Assembly: GCA_029844215.1 (NCBI GenBank)
Contig: CM056733.1
Span: 16,427,501 to 16,491,500 of the forward strand
Direction of reading: 5' to 3'
Length of the DNA: 64,000 nucleotides
From: Przewalskia tangutica
Lineage: Eukaryota; Streptophyta; Magnoliopsida; Solanales; Solanaceae
Within the stretch, counting starts at the first letter, position 1. The number at the start of each line of letters is the position of its first letter. Below are positions 9,701 to 21,600 of this stretch, in pieces. Position numbers and translations under genes: made by a program. Under the pieces are notes generated by a model. It was given only the letters and a program-made list of their open reading frames with translations. It was not told the DNA's origin and searched no databases.

Positions 9701-10438
9701 TTGGTATCTGGTAGTCGGCTCTCGCACTTGCCCCGTGTCAGCTTCGTGGTTTGGTTTTATTGTATTGTTATTACGGCTTTGGCATCAGGTAGGACTTGGT
9801 GTTCAGGTGTACTTCGATGTTATCATATCATAGGCCACTGCTGAGGAAGGTATTCCGCGGCATGACTGATGTTGGGCGAGACCCATAATTATATTTGAGT
9901 AAATGACCGGAGGCGTGAGACCGACTTGATATAATCGTTATATGTGTGTCTTGTAGTTTGGTTATCATACATGTCTCTCGCTTTATATAGACTATTATGA
10001 TTTCATTTACGATTTCACATACTTAGTACTGTTATCGACCTCCTTCGGGCCGTTCATGCCGCAGGTAGGAGTACATCGGCTGTCGATCCCCGCTTCTAGG
10101 ATCACCTTTCAGCGTATTGGGAAGCTCCGTTCCTTCGGAGGCTTATCTTTGGTATGTTACCACGATATCATGGGTTCTGTACATTCGTGGTATGGCGGGC
10201 CCTGTCCGTCATAGTTGTTGTAAAAATCTTAGAGGTCTTAGAGTATTTGTGGCGAGGTTGTAAGGATAGTAACTGCTCGCATTTATATATATATATGTTG
10301 AAAGGCAACTGTTTTAGTTGCTTTGTTTATTTATAATATCTCTCATTTCATGTTCATGTTTTATTTCCGTGATTTTCTCGATGTTGTATCACTAGGGTGC
10401 CCGGTAAGGCACCGACACGCCCGGATTCGGTCGTGACA
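6755..10438 (+). repeat. 5' LTR of element III (3684 bp)
   Basis: Ends TGTTATACCCCG and GTCGTGACA. In order: near-palindromic GTACGTGAGGGCGTACGTA after the start, TATA box at 7170, GTACGGTAGACGTAC at 8216-8230, three TTATAAC/CTTTATG blocks (about 8261-8310, 8459-8500, 8983-9033), and a degenerate 45-50 bp tandem with CCTTGGTACCGTGGTC and TTGCCCCG at about 9540-9745. Promoter, polyadenylation and termini functions are as for any LTR; R/U5 limits cannot be set from sequence alone. Confidence 0.95.
7170..7177 (+). promoter_or_regulatory. Putative TATA box, element III 5' LTR
   Basis: TATAAATACCCC follows CACTTGACC, about 415 bp into the LTR. TTCTTCATCC follows about 20 bp downstream. It is the best promoter candidate for transcribing element III. 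Confidence 0.75.
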
Positions 10439-10441
10439 AAG

Positions 10442-10453
10442 TGGTATCGAAGC
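10442..10453 (+). promoter_or_regulatory. tRNA primer binding site of element III (altered)
   Basis: TGGTATCGAAGC sits just after the 5' LTR. It corresponds to TGGTATCAGAGC with CAG read as CGA. The next CAG in the leader is changed the same way, so this is likely the CHG-site anomaly described in the findings and not a true loss of priming. Confidence 0.85.
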
Positions 10454-10496
10454 GATTAGTCTCGGAAAGTGTCTACGCACCGTGTCTAGTAGTCTT

Positions 10497-10530
10497 GATT
10501 ATCGGTGTGTTGTGCACCACATCTATAATC
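10497..10530 (+). other. Leader hairpin with GTGCAC loop (element III)
   Basis: Same 34-nt fold as at 2839-2872: GATTAT/ATAATC outer stem, GGTGTG/CACATC inner stem, loop with GTGCAC. Confidence 0.6.
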
Positions 10531-10638
10531 GTGAGGTTGCGAGACATTTAGGGTTGGTTTCCATTCTTCTCATTACGAGATCGTGCCTTAGAGCCGTGTA
10601 ATAAGATTGACCTCCGACATACTTCGTTTTTACCGATT

Positions 10639-11680
10639 ATGCCTCCGCAGGCAACCCGCCCGGCGGCAAGGCGCAGAGGGAGCCGCGAGTAGCAAATGCA
10701 GAGACCACACACGAGCCTCCATCCGCGCACCGGAAGCAGGAGATGAGTTACGCGAGTGGCCCGTAATGGCCGTTGTGGCCGACTTGAGGATAAGTGGGCC
10801 GACGCAGCAGCCCAAAGAGCACCGATGGTTCACCCTAGATCGATAGCTCGAGGCTACGGGATTTTACGAGTTGTAGGCCGCGAGTTTTATGGGTCGAGGC
10901 ACGAGGATGATCCGCAGGAGTTCATCCGATTCATTCTGATTATGAGTGGTCAAGGCATCGGAGACCGAGTCGGTGGTCCTAGGTTCGCATCGGCTGCGTG
11001 ATACCGCAGTCGACTAGTTTGATTCGTGGGAGCTGTCCCGGGGAGAGCATGCACTTCCAGCTTTATGGGACGAGTTCTCAGAGGCCTTTCTTGCACATTT
11101 CTTGCCTCCACAGATGAGGAGGCTCGGCCGACAGATTTTTGGTGTTGCGCGAAGCAGGCGTGCGGTTCGGGAGTACAATGTGAGTTCGACTCATCGCCCA
11201 AGACGTCCCCGCGTAGCTAGTATGGAGGATCGAGTGCACCGATATGTTACGAGGCTCGATGATCACCTAGACGAGTTGTTCGGTGTAGCTCTTGACCGGC
11301 ATGGACATTGCTCGCACGCAGCGTATGCACTGGATGTGAGGCGGATAAATCGACGGAATGACGTGGTCGTGAAGAGGGTCGAGCAGCAGGTCCTTGGTGA
11401 CTTTCGAGGCGGACCGCCAAAGAAGAGCCGATTATGCGCCTCCACCAAGATGAGTGGTCCTCCACAGCCCGGGACCTTTGGGATATTCGGAGCGGTCGTG
11501 GCTCCTGTGTTTCAGATTTTCGTGGAGTAAGTGCTCGCCGGATGAGGTTGCCCTTGTCTCAAGGTGGCGTTGTGGAAAACTTCATAAGGGAGAGTGTCGC
11601 ATCGACTTGGGAGGTTGTTATTCTTGCGCCAACAGGCCATCTCGGCGAGACTGTCCACTGTGGGTAGCGCTGGTATGATA
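10639..11680 (+). pseudogene. gag: gag pseudogene of element III
   Basis: The start ATG at 10639 gives M-P-P-Q-A-T-R-P and is quickly frameshifted. Recognisable pieces lie in changing frames: F-Y-G-S-R-H-E-D-D-P-Q-E-F-I (about 10887-10930), F-L-P-P-Q-M-R-R (about 11100-11123), V-R-E-Y-N-V (about 11163-11180), M-E-D-R-V-H-R-Y-V-T-R-L-D-D-H (11222-11268), then zinc-knuckle residues C-G-K-L-H-K-G-E-C and C-Y-S-C-A-N (about 11567-11630). It matches gag of element I domain by domain. Many small indels fall at CAG/CTG/CCGG sites, so part of the damage may be sequence error. Confidence 0.82.
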
Positions 11681-12555
11681 GCACAGACTACTAGAGCAGT
11701 TGCGGGTTCTACACCTTCCATAGCCAGGATGTTCGTACACCGGCAGGCCCCGGTATAGGTCGCAGTGGGAGTTCCCAGTTTTAGCGGTCCTTTGAACCGC
11801 CTATTTTCAGGTATATCCTTAACCCTCTAGAGTTTTGTATGTATTGATGTTATGATGATGTGTTTAGTGTTATGTTCGGATAGCCTTGTGCTAAAATGTG
11901 ATTTAGAAACCTGGTTGGTAAAAAGGGTAATCCTGGGGGTGAGAAAGTGATGAACCTTAGAATATTACAGTTGAGACCTTAGATGTAAGGCCATCTTGAG
12001 TACAAGATTTTGCGGGGGATCTTTGTCAGAATGTGTAAGTATGCGTGGTGTAATTGTGGAAAAATTTCCTTGGGTGGTGTAAATGGAAGTGGTAGCTTTC
12101 ATGACCTGTATAGGTAAGATTGTTCCGGATCGAGAAACGAGAGAGTCGACGTGACAGAGGCTCGGGTTGAGGACGTGTTGCGTGTCAACCCGTAGCCCGG
12201 AATGAGGTGGGGTCAGATCGAGGTGGTCCCGCCAGGTGGTAGGGTCACGAGGGTGCTAGGCCCAAGTTTAGATGACCGTCGTATGAGTTCGTGGTTATGT
12301 TCGACCAGAAGCGGATCGTGAAGGCCGGGAATGGCCTTAGAGAGTGAAGCTAGTAAGATGACCAAGTTTGGAGGTGGTGACTCCAAAGTTTTGGGAAGCG
12401 TAGTGATGATCAAGTGTGGTACGTATACTAGAAGAGTTCAGGTGTTCGAGAAGGGCACGACGAGTAAGGAAGGAAGAGAACGTGTGTTATTTCGTGGCCA
12501 GGTGTGGCGTTGGCAATTTGTTAGAAGAACTTCATCGTTATCCGTCTTGAGAAGG
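11681..12555 (+). other. Non-coding 3' interior of element III with conserved block
   Basis: No pol coding is seen. The conserved block spans about 12120-12400: CGGGTTGA...TCAACCCG at 12163-12192, then GGTCCCGCCAGGTGGTAGGG, GTGCTAGGCCCAAGTTTAGA, and AAGGCC...GGCCTT at 12321-12338. It is shared with II, VI, VIII, IX and V. Confidence 0.7.
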
Positions 12556-12590
12556 AACATTCGGGACGAATGTTTCTAAGGAGGGGAGAA
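12556..12590 (+). promoter_or_regulatory. Inverted repeat and polypurine tract before the 3' LTR of element III
   Basis: AACATTCGGGACGAATGTT (12556-12574), then purine tract AGGAGGGGAGAA (12579-12590) abutting TGTTATACCCC. Confidence 0.88.
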
Positions 12591-15500
12591 TGTTATACCC
12601 CGTATTTCCAGAGTATGTACGTGAGGGCGTACGTATAAGAATTTGAGCCTTAAGATTAGGCAAGGTTCGAAATTGGGCACAAGTGCCGAAAAGAGTCGTT
12701 TCCGACGAAACGTTTCCACGCTTACGTGGGAAAATTCGGCTATGTCATTAATAATTTTTGGATTTTACCGAGAGGCGAAACATTTTGGACCAACGGGAGG
12801 GTGACAAGTGTCACCTCACATTGAAGCAAGTGGGCGGCAAAGCTTGACCATTGACACGTTTTTGGTGTTGAAATTTTGGTCAAGGGTTAGGTAGGATATT
12901 TTGTGTAGATGGATAAGGTAGCACATGGCTAAATCTTGGCCTTACACTTGCTATGCACTTGTCTTCATCTTGGCCATTGGTTGGCCTTCACTTGACCTAT
13001 AAATACCCCTCTAAGTTGAAGACTTTCTTCATCCTCACTTGAGCAATCTATCTAAGTCTCAAAATACTCCCTCCCTCTTGTTCTTTCGTCCACCACACCC
13101 CCTCCCCTTTGAGAAGGCCCTTTGGCCGAGAGCTTCCTCCCTTGTAGTGGTTAGTCGGGGTACCCACTGCCTAGTTGTTTTCAGATAATACCCTTGTTGT
13201 GGTATAGAAATACTCTCCTAGTATTGTTATAATGTCCAAATACCTTGGCCCAAATACCTTGTAGTTTTCCCAAGGTTACACTTATACAAAAGCCCAGAAA
13301 ATACTATTATACTTCCTTTAGCCACTAAACGAAACCCTAAGGAAATCTTCATTGATAGTTGAAGTAATTGAGTAGAAGTTGGTTAGAACTTCTAAGGGTT
13401 GTTTGGAGCGGTTTGGAGCACACGGAGTAGGAGCTAAACCTTGCTCAGGATCGATATATAAACTCGGATAATTTTGGGCTTATCGAGGTAAACACTCTTG
13501 ACCTTCTATTGTAATTGGAAATTACATGTTGTAGGAATATATAGTTGAAGTATACTATATATAGAACTGAACATTATAATTGTGCGGCAATGTCTTTTGA
13601 CTTAAGCCTGAATAATACTTACGGCAATGTCTTGCGACTTAAGCCTGAATTTAAAGAAGAGAATCGAATCAGAATTACATAGGGTGTATTCTGATGAGAC
13701 TTGTGTAGCATTACTGTGAGTAGAATTGTACACGTCCGGTTAGACGTGCAAACCCCCCCCCCCCTGGTTGGCTTGGTAGCCGGCCTCGATAGAGGAGGAG
13801 ATTTACGCTGTTGCGGGGGGGGAGGTGCTGCCGAATTTTCTGTAGAATATTCTACATTGAGATCTAAGATGTTAATAGGCGCTTTGTGGCCTCTATAGGT
13901 TGATATACTGCGTGTGGCGTGGTCTACTTGGCTTAAGGTGTAGCCGACGGTTTGAGGTACTTGGAGCGTTTTGCTATTAGTCGATAATCGTCGCGAGGTA
14001 TGTGAACCTCTTCCTATCTTTTCTAGCATGATATGTGTGTAACTATGTAGTACGGTAGACGTACATGTGCTAAATGCATTTGATTGATTTAAAACATAAA
14101 GTGTTATAAACTTTATGGGAAGTTGGTTATAACCGCTTTATGTAGGTAAGGAAATGCTTTGTGGTTTTAATTAGGTAAAGCGATTTGACTTATAACCGAC
14201 TTGTTGTGTAATAGTAAAGGATCTTGAAGTATTTCAAAAGAATCTTGAATCATCTTTAATGAAGAGTAATACTTGGTTTTGAAAACATAAGAGTTATACT
14301 AGCTTTATGGGAAGTTAGGTATAACGTCTTAAGAGAGAATGGTTTCTTGATTTTTAGAAGTTAAGGGACTTAATCTTAAAAGATAAGAGACTTGACTTGA
14401 TATGGATGTTAGTGTGAAACCTCATTCGTGAGTAATGAGTACCAGTTGTAAAAGGAATAATGTTTCTTGATTCGAAATCGAATAAGTATCGAAAAACCAT
14501 CGCAGCTAATAAAGGAAAATGTAATAACTAATGAAGTATTATTAAAACCGGTAGAAACCTCCATCTGCATGAAGCTAAGATGAGACAAAATGAGATTACA
14601 TTTTCTAGATCATGGCTGCTTAATAAGATTGATTATGAACAAGAATAACCTACTCGCCTAGGGCATATGTTACTCAATTGTTTTAAAAAGAGATTAAGAC
14701 ATTGAACTATGAAACTTTTCTAAAAAGAGACGGGCGTAATTGAAATTAGGCAAACCGGAACTTTAGGTAAAGAAAGGCATTGTGTTGTCTTAAAATGGTT
14801 TAAAACATAAAGTGTTATAACAGCCTTATGGGAAGTTGGTTATAACGACTTTATGAAAACAAAAGAAGGGTTTTTATCACTGGTTTTAATGTGGTAACTT
14901 GACTTTAAAAAGAGAAGTGTTTGGTCTAAAAGAAGGCATGGTATTGCCTTAATTTGGTTTTAAAAAGGATAGTATGGAAGTTGTTTTGGTTTACTTAAAG
15001 GATATAAGTCACTCTATTTTATGCTACGGGTATCGGGTGACTTTTATAAAAGGGAATGGATCTTTAAAAGGAACTTAACGTACGTAGTACTTTAGGATTA
15101 AAACCCGGACTTTGACATAAAATGAAAGTACCTTGAGTGGATAACTTGCCTATGCTTGTTGTTGTGTAACTTGCCTATGCTTGTGATAGCCTTTGTTATG
15201 CAAGAATTGTGTTCTATATTACCGTCTCTCAATGGAGGCGGTTGACTAGTTGAGGACTTACTTGGACGCGTCTGGCGGTGACGGAAAATTTCACGTATGC
15301 TCACGATGATAGTGTTATTCCATGGACTAGCTCTCCACGCAGGTTTCTTCGTCGCCTTGGTACACGGTGGTCGGCTTTGCCCCGCCTCGTGGCTGATACG
15401 GCCTTGGTACCAGTAGTTAGCCTCGCACTTGCCCCGCTCGGTGTAGTGGCGAAGTCTCGTGATCTGACCTTGGTACCGGTGGTCGACCCTCGTACTTGCC

Positions 15501-16270
15501 GGTCGCCACGTGGACCGCCCGGTATCTCGTAGTCGCTCTCGCACTTGCACCGTGTCGCCGTGGTTTGGTTGTATTGTATTGTTATTACGCTTTGGCATCG
15601 TGGGACTTGGTGTTCGTGTACTTCGATGTTATCATATCATAGATCGCCTGCGGTGAGGAAGGTATTCGCGGGCATGATCGATGTTGTGGGCGTGAGACCC
15701 ATAATTATATTTGAGTAAATGACCGGAGGCGTGAGACCGACTTGATATAAGCGTTATATGTGTATCTTGTAGTTTGGTTATCATACATGTCTCACGCTTT
15801 ATATAGACTATTATGATTTCATTTACGATTTCTGATTCACATACTTAGTACTGTTAGATCGACTCTTCTGGCTGCGTTCATGCCGCAGTAAGTACATCGT
15901 TTGTCGATCCCCGCTTTAGGATCACCTTTCCAGATTGGAAGCTCCGTTCCTTCGAGGCTTATCTTTGGTATGTTACCACGATGTCAGAGGTTCTTGTACA
16001 TTCAGGGGTATGGCGGGGCCCTGTCCCGTCATAGTTGTTGTAAAAATCTTAGAGGTCTGTAGCACTGTTGTGGGCAGGGTTATAAGGATGGTAACTGTTC
16101 AGACATTTATATATATATATGTTGAAAGGCAACTGTTTTGGTTGGCCTGTTTATTTATAATATCTCTCATTTCATGTTCATGTTTTATTTCCGCTGATTT
16201 TCTCTGATGTTGTATCACTAGGGTGCCCGGGGTAAGGCACCAGTCACGGGCCCGGATTCGGGTCGTGACA
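12591..16270 (+). repeat. 3' LTR of element III (3680 bp)
   Basis: Same layout as the 5' LTR, with TATAAATACC at 12998 and GTACGGTAGACGTAC at 14050-14064. The run of C after AGACGTGCAAA (about 13746-13760) is much longer than in the 5' LTR (near 7930). Ends GTCGTGACA at 16270, followed by the TTCAT duplication. Confidence 0.95.
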
Positions 16271-16275
16271 TTCAT

Positions 16276-17310
16276 GACCATGCTTTCCGAGGTAAGATGT
16301 CGGGGCATGCGGTCATTGTGAGGGTTTTGTTATTTGTCCATGGACCGCTAATCCATGAAGCTTGCCGCGGTGACGAGCGATCACGGGCTTGATTTGTACA
16401 TGTGGTTACAGGCACACTTGAGATACTTGTCCTGGTCATTTCTCGTGTATCGGCAGGCTCTGGTAGATAGCTTGAGATACTTGCCTCGGTCATATCTCGT
16501 GAGACGGTAGGCTAGGGTACGTTCGCCTATGGTACTTGCCTCGGCCAGTTGCGTGGCTAGCTTTTGGATCCGTAGTTGGCTTAGTACCTTGCCCGTGAAG
16601 GGATATGACTAGCTTTTGGAACTGGTATGGGCTATTCTACTTGGCCCGATCGGTTTGATGACGCAGGCAGGATCTAGTGTTCAGGTTCACATATGGGTGT
16701 TGTTTTACATCATGTACTGCCGGCAGTGAGGAATGAGTTCCACGGGCATGAGTGATATTATGGGCGTGAGACCCATAGTTATGTGAGTGATTATTCGGGA
16801 TATCGTCCTTACTTGACCTAACTGTTTACTTATTACTCCATGGTTTGATAAAATGCTGAAATGTGGGTTTCATTACAATATTTTCATTTCACATACTGTA
16901 CTGTTATCGACCTCCTTCGGGCCGTTCATGCCGCGGTAGAGGTACACCGCTTGTTGATCCTCGCTCATAGGATCGCAGTCAGCGTTAGGAAGCTCCGTTT
17001 CTCCGAGGCTTATCTTTTGTATAGTCCACTGTCATTGTAGGTACTTGTACATTCGTGGTATGGCGAGGCCCTGTCCGTCATAGTTGTTGTTACATTCTTA
17101 GGTCTGAGTACGTTGTGGCGGGGTTTGTAAAAGGATTGTAAATCGTTTCGGTTTTATTGTATATATACATGAAGGTAACCATTTTGGTTAGCTTTGTTTT
17201 ATTATGTTATCTCTTGTCTCGATTAAATTTTATTTCACGATTTTATCTCGATGTTGTTATCACTAGGGTGCCCGGTAAGACACGATCGCGGGCCCAGATC
17301 GGTCGTGACA
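16276..17310 (+). repeat. 3' LTR of element II, second part
   Basis: It continues the LTR interrupted at 6754 and ends GTCGTGACA at 17310, followed by ATGAG. It includes a degenerate tandem (about 16405-16640; ACTTGCC and GGTCAT phrases), the CACATACTGTACTG stretch at about 16894, and the ATATATACATG run near 17160. The last ~450 bp match the 5' LTR tail at about 2330-2776. Confidence 0.92.
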
Positions 17311-17315
17311 ATGAG

Positions 17316-18115
17316 TTCGGGTTATGTCTTTCGTTAACCAATGCTCCGTGGTATTCATGGATTTGATGAACCAAGTGTTCAAGCCATTTTGGACACGTTT
17401 GTGATAGTGTTCATTGATGACATTGGTTTATTCTCGCCAGCGCGAGCATGCAGAGTATTTGGCGACCGTGGCCGGAGTTCTCCAGACCAGCTTATACGCC
17501 AAGTTTTCCAAATGTGAGTTTTGGTTGGCTTCGTGGCTTTTCGGGCATATTGTCGGGGCCGATGGTATTCGGTGGATACGCCAAGATCGAAGCGATCGAG
17601 ACTTGGCCTAGACCTACTACTCCGGCAGAGGTGCAACTTTACGGGCCTTGCAGTTACTATCGGCGGTTCGTAGAAGTTTGCTTCATCTCGCACCATTGAC
17701 TAGGGTGACTCGAAGACCTAAGTTTCAGTGGATGATGCTTGGAGCGGGGTTTCCGATTCTTGCGAGAGATCGACGACCGCCCCGTTCTTACTCTTCCCGA
17801 GGTCCGGACGGTTATGTAGTGTATTGTGATCGTCGGCGTCGGGCTCGGATGTGTTGATACACTGGGTAAGGTTATAGCGTACACATCCCGACATGTTAAG
17901 AAGCATGAGGAACTACCCCACCCATGATTTGAGTCGCGCGATTCACGCCAAGATCCGAGGCACTATTTGTATGGGGTTCATGTGGATATTTATACGCACC
18001 ACAAGAGCCTCCGGATATCTTCACCGGAGGAGCCGAACTTACACGCAGACGGTGGTTAGAGCTGCTCAAGGATTACGATGTCGACATCCTGTACCACCCA
18101 GGGAAGGCCAATGTT
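17316..18115 (+). pseudogene. RT C-terminal half and RNase H of element I
   Basis: RT resumes with C-L-S-L-T-N-A-P (family: V-M-S-F-G-L-T-N-A-P) and M-D-L-M-N-Q-V-F. The catalytic F-I-D-D-I follows at 17410-17424, and R-Q-R-E-H-A-E-Y-L at about 17433-17460. A frame change follows, then C-E-F-W-L and K-I-E-A-I-E-T-W-P (about 17585-17609). RNase H is scattered over frames from about 17790: P-D-G-Y-V-V-Y-C-D (the first catalytic D), G-K-V-I-A-Y, K-K-H-E-E-L-P-T-H-D, H-Y-L-Y-G-V-H-V. Several frameshifts make it non-functional. It would copy RNA to DNA and remove the RNA strand. Confidence 0.85.
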
Positions 18116-18667
18116 GTGGCAGATGCCCTTAGTCGTAGGTCGATGGGGAGTCTATCAGATGTACAATCAGAGAGGAGGAGCATGGTCCGCGAGTTGCATC
18201 AGCTAGAGAGCCTTGGAGTCCGATTGATTGATTCTGATAGCAGTGGGGTTCGAGTTCGAGAGGTTGCCGAGTCTTCCATCGTCGAGGAGGTGAAGAGGCA
18301 ACAGTTTGAGGATCCAGTTTTGACTCGGTATCGTGATACGGCTCTTCGTGAGGGGAAGGGTCCTTTTGAGGTAGCACCTGATGGGGTGCTAAGGTTTGAG
18401 GGCAGGTTGTGTGTTCCAGATATTGTAGGACTTCGGCAGCAGGTTCTAGGGGAAGCACACAGCGCACGTTACTCTATCCATCCGGGGTCGACCAAAATGT
18501 ACCACGACCTTAGATCTGTGTATTGGTGGGATGGCTTGAAGAGGACGTTGCGAGTTTGTAGCTCGATGCGTGTCGCAGTGAAGATAGAGCACCAGAGGCC
18601 TGGTGGATTATTGCAGACGATAGAGATCCCGACCTGGAAGTGGGAGGTGATCAACATGGACTTTATC
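18116..18667 (+). pseudogene. RNase H end, H2C2 zinc-binding region and integrase start (element I)
   Basis: One open frame covers D-A-L-S-R-R-S-M-G-S-L (end of RNase H), a linker (V-R-L-I-D-S-D-S-S-G-V-R-V-R-E), and the integrase zinc region H-S-A-R-Y-S-I-H-P-G-S-T-K-M-Y-H-D-L. The C-X2-C half normally found before the QRPGGLLQ segment is degraded (V-C-S-S-M-R-V-A-V). W-K-W-E-V-I-N-M-D-F-I then gives the first catalytic aspartate at 18659-18661. Solo LTR IV interrupts it after 18667 and integrase resumes at 22135. The same region is present on the minus strand in element V at 25891-26436. Confidence 0.92.
18663..18667. repeat. Target-site duplication of solo LTR IV, left copy (TTATC)
   Basis: TTATC before TGTCACGACC at 18668; repeated at 22130-22134 after GGGGTATAACA. 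Confidence 0.93.
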
Positions 18668-21600
18668 TGTCACGACCCGAATCTGGGCCCGTGACTGGTG
18701 CCTTACCCCGGGCACCCTAGTGATACAACATCAGAGTAATCAGCGGAACATAAAACACATACATGAAACAAATGAAGTACAAAACAGTAATCTGAGGAAA
18801 ACTTGCCTTCGGCATATATATAAATAACAACTCCTACAAATGAACAGTTTAATCTTTTTACAACCCCGCCCACAACAAGATTACTGCACTTGCGAAAGAT
18901 ACGACAACAATGGCGGACGTGGCCCGCCATACCTGAATGTAAATACCTACAACGACAGGACTATACCAGATAAGCCTCCGAGAAACGGAGCTTTCCCAAA
19001 TGCCGAATCATGACCCTAAGAGCGAGGATCAACGACGGTGTACCTTTACTGCGGCATGAACGCAGCCCCGGGCGAGGTCGATCTAACAGTACCAAGTATG
19101 TGAAATCAAAATAACATCAAATGAAATCATAGTAGTCTATATAAAGGGAGACATGTATGATAACCAAACTACGCTCACAATAAATAAGCAAATATGTCAA
19201 GTCGTGACTCACGCCTCAAAGTTATCACAATAAAACCGCAGACGGCAAGTGCGAAGGCATAGCCGACTACTAAGACCCACGCACCAAAAATACCACAAAC
19301 CGTATCCCGAGGTCTTTCTAGACCGCACCATGATCGGCCGCCACCGCCCGCAATATCAATGTCGCGCGTCTATCCTCGAACTCTCGCAGCTCGCATAGGT
19401 CACCCAGCACCCGCATGAGGTATTCCTCGAATCATGGTCCTGCATCACCGAGGTATACCCCGCATCGGCGCAGCTAACCTCGGTATCCGCCTAGGCTCCC
19501 GCAGCCCGCATAGTCTCAAAAGACCGCATAGTCTCAACGGACCGCATAGGAATCCCCGCATCGGGCTAAACACCCGAATGATCAATCTCGAGCTACCGCG
19601 ACTCGCATAGTCACAAGGATCGCATAGCCGTATAGACCGCATCAAGGGTGGCAAGCCCTGTATAATAAGTCGGGGGTATGTGATACAATAACAGTACAAC
19701 GGGCTTAACGTTTGACAACGTAAGCACAACAAGAGTGACCCCCTTACACAATAATCACAAGATACTAACACACGTAGCATCCTAACATGCTTACTTATCA
19801 AATCAACAAGAAAGTATTACAAGGCTATCACAAACCAATACAATCAAGTTATTCACACAAGGTACTTTCTACTAACAAGTTCGGGTACCTATCCCCAAAG
19901 TACTTCATACAATAAATCTTTAAAAGATACGTTACTTCACAAAAACCACACAATACCTGTAGTATATGAAAATAGAGTGATTATCTTTTTAAAGTAAATC
20001 AATTACTTCTCTTTGTAAAATCAAGTAGCAACATTCTTTTCCAATGTTCAAGTTTGCCTAATTTCCAATGTTCAAGTTTGCCTAATTTCCAATGTTCAAG
20101 TTTCTCATTTTTAGAAAGGTTTCGTAGTTCATAATCTTATTCATTTAAGAATATAATTCTCCTTTAAACAATCTGAGAAACATAAGCCTTATATGTGAGT
20201 AGGATATTCTTGTTTATAACAATCTTATTACAGCAGCCATGATCTAGGAAATATCATTTTGTCTCATCTTAGCTTCTATGCAGATGGAAGTTTCTACTGG
20301 TTTTAATAATACTTAATTATTAAAAACATTTCCTTTTATTAACGCTGCAGTGGTTTGTCGATACACATTCGATTTCCAAAATCAAGAAACATTCTTAAGC
20401 CGTTATACCTAACTTTCCATAAGGCTAGTATAACTCTTAAGTTTTCTAAAAAAATCAAGTATTACCTCTTCTTTCAAAATGATTCAAAAATCTTTTGAAA
20501 TACTTCAAGTTCTTTATTAACACATAACAAGCCAGTTATAGTTCAAATCAGTTACATTTTAAAAACCACAAGTATTTTCTTACCAACATAAAGCTGTTAT
20601 AACCAACTTCCCATAAAGCCGTTATAACACTTTATGTTTTAAACCAATCAAATACATTTAGCACATGTACGTCTACCGTACTACATAGTTCACACATATC
20701 ATGCTAGAAGAGATAGGAAGAGGTTCACATACCTCGCGACGAGTATCGACTAATAGCAAAATGCTCCAAGTACCTCCAACCGTCGGCTACTCCTTAAGCC
20801 AAGTAGATCGCGCCATACGTAGTACTTCAACCTATAAGGCCACAAGGCGCTTATTAACATTTAGGTCTAATCGTAGAACATTCTACAGAAAATTCGGCAG
20901 CACCTCCCCCCCCCGCAACAACGTAAATCTCCTCCTCTATCGGGGCCGGCTACCAAGCCAACTAGGGGGGGGGGTTATACGTCTAATCCGGACGTGCACA
21001 ATTCTACCTCACAGAAAAGCTACACAAGTCTACTGTAATACAGTCCTATGAAATTACAGTTCAGCACTCTTCTTTCGAAAAGGTTTCTTATTATTCAGGC
21101 TTAAGTCAAAAGACATTGCCGATACTACGTTCAGTTCTATATATAGTATACTTCAATTATATAGTCTAACAATCATGTAATCTCCAATTACAATAGAGGG
21201 ACAAGATAATTACCTCGATAAGCCCATAATTATCCGAGTTTAAATGTCGATCCTAAGCAAGGTTTAGCTCCTACTCCGTGCGCTCCGACCCGCTCCAAAC
21301 AACCCTTAGAAGTTCTAACCAACTTCTACTTATTACTCCAACTAACCATGGAGATTTTCCTTAGGGTTTCGGTTTTTGTGACGGAAGGGAAGTATAATAG
21401 TATTTCTGGGCTTTGTAAAGGTATAACCTTAGAATACTACAAGGTATATGGCTAAGGTAATTTGGGCATTATAACAATACTTTTGAGAGTATTTCTAACA
21501 AGAGGGGGGGGCATTATACGAAACAACTAGGCTAGTGGGAGTACCCCACGCCACACTACTAGTGGGGGAGGGCTCTCGGCCAAGGGGGAGGGGGGAGGCT

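Larger units (their letters stand above)
6755..16270 (+). mobile_element. Element III: structurally complete non-autonomous LTR retrotransposon
   Basis: 5' LTR 6755-10438 (3684 bp), interior 10439-12590 (2152 bp), 3' LTR 12591-16270 (3680 bp), TSD TTCAT on both sides (6750-6754; 16271-16275). The LTRs are nearly identical apart from short indels and CHG-site differences, so insertion is recent. The interior has primer site, leader hairpin, broken gag, conserved block, inverted repeat and purine tract, but no pol. LTRs make up over three quarters of the length. It lies in the 3' LTR of element II. Confidence 0.96.
2082..17310 (+). mobile_element. Element II: gag-only LTR retrotransposon inserted in element I's RT
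   Basis: 5' LTR 2082-2776, interior 2777-4684, 3' LTR 4685-17310, the last split by element III. It is flanked by ATGAG duplications. The interior is only 1.9 kb and holds a primer site, leader hairpin, decayed gag, conserved non-coding block, inverted repeat and purine tract. No protease, RT, RNase H or integrase motif is present, so it must have moved using proteins made elsewhere. The 5' LTR is 695 bp, against about 3.1 kb for the 3' LTR once III is removed. The two ends match and the middle 2.4 kb is missing. Confidence 0.93.
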
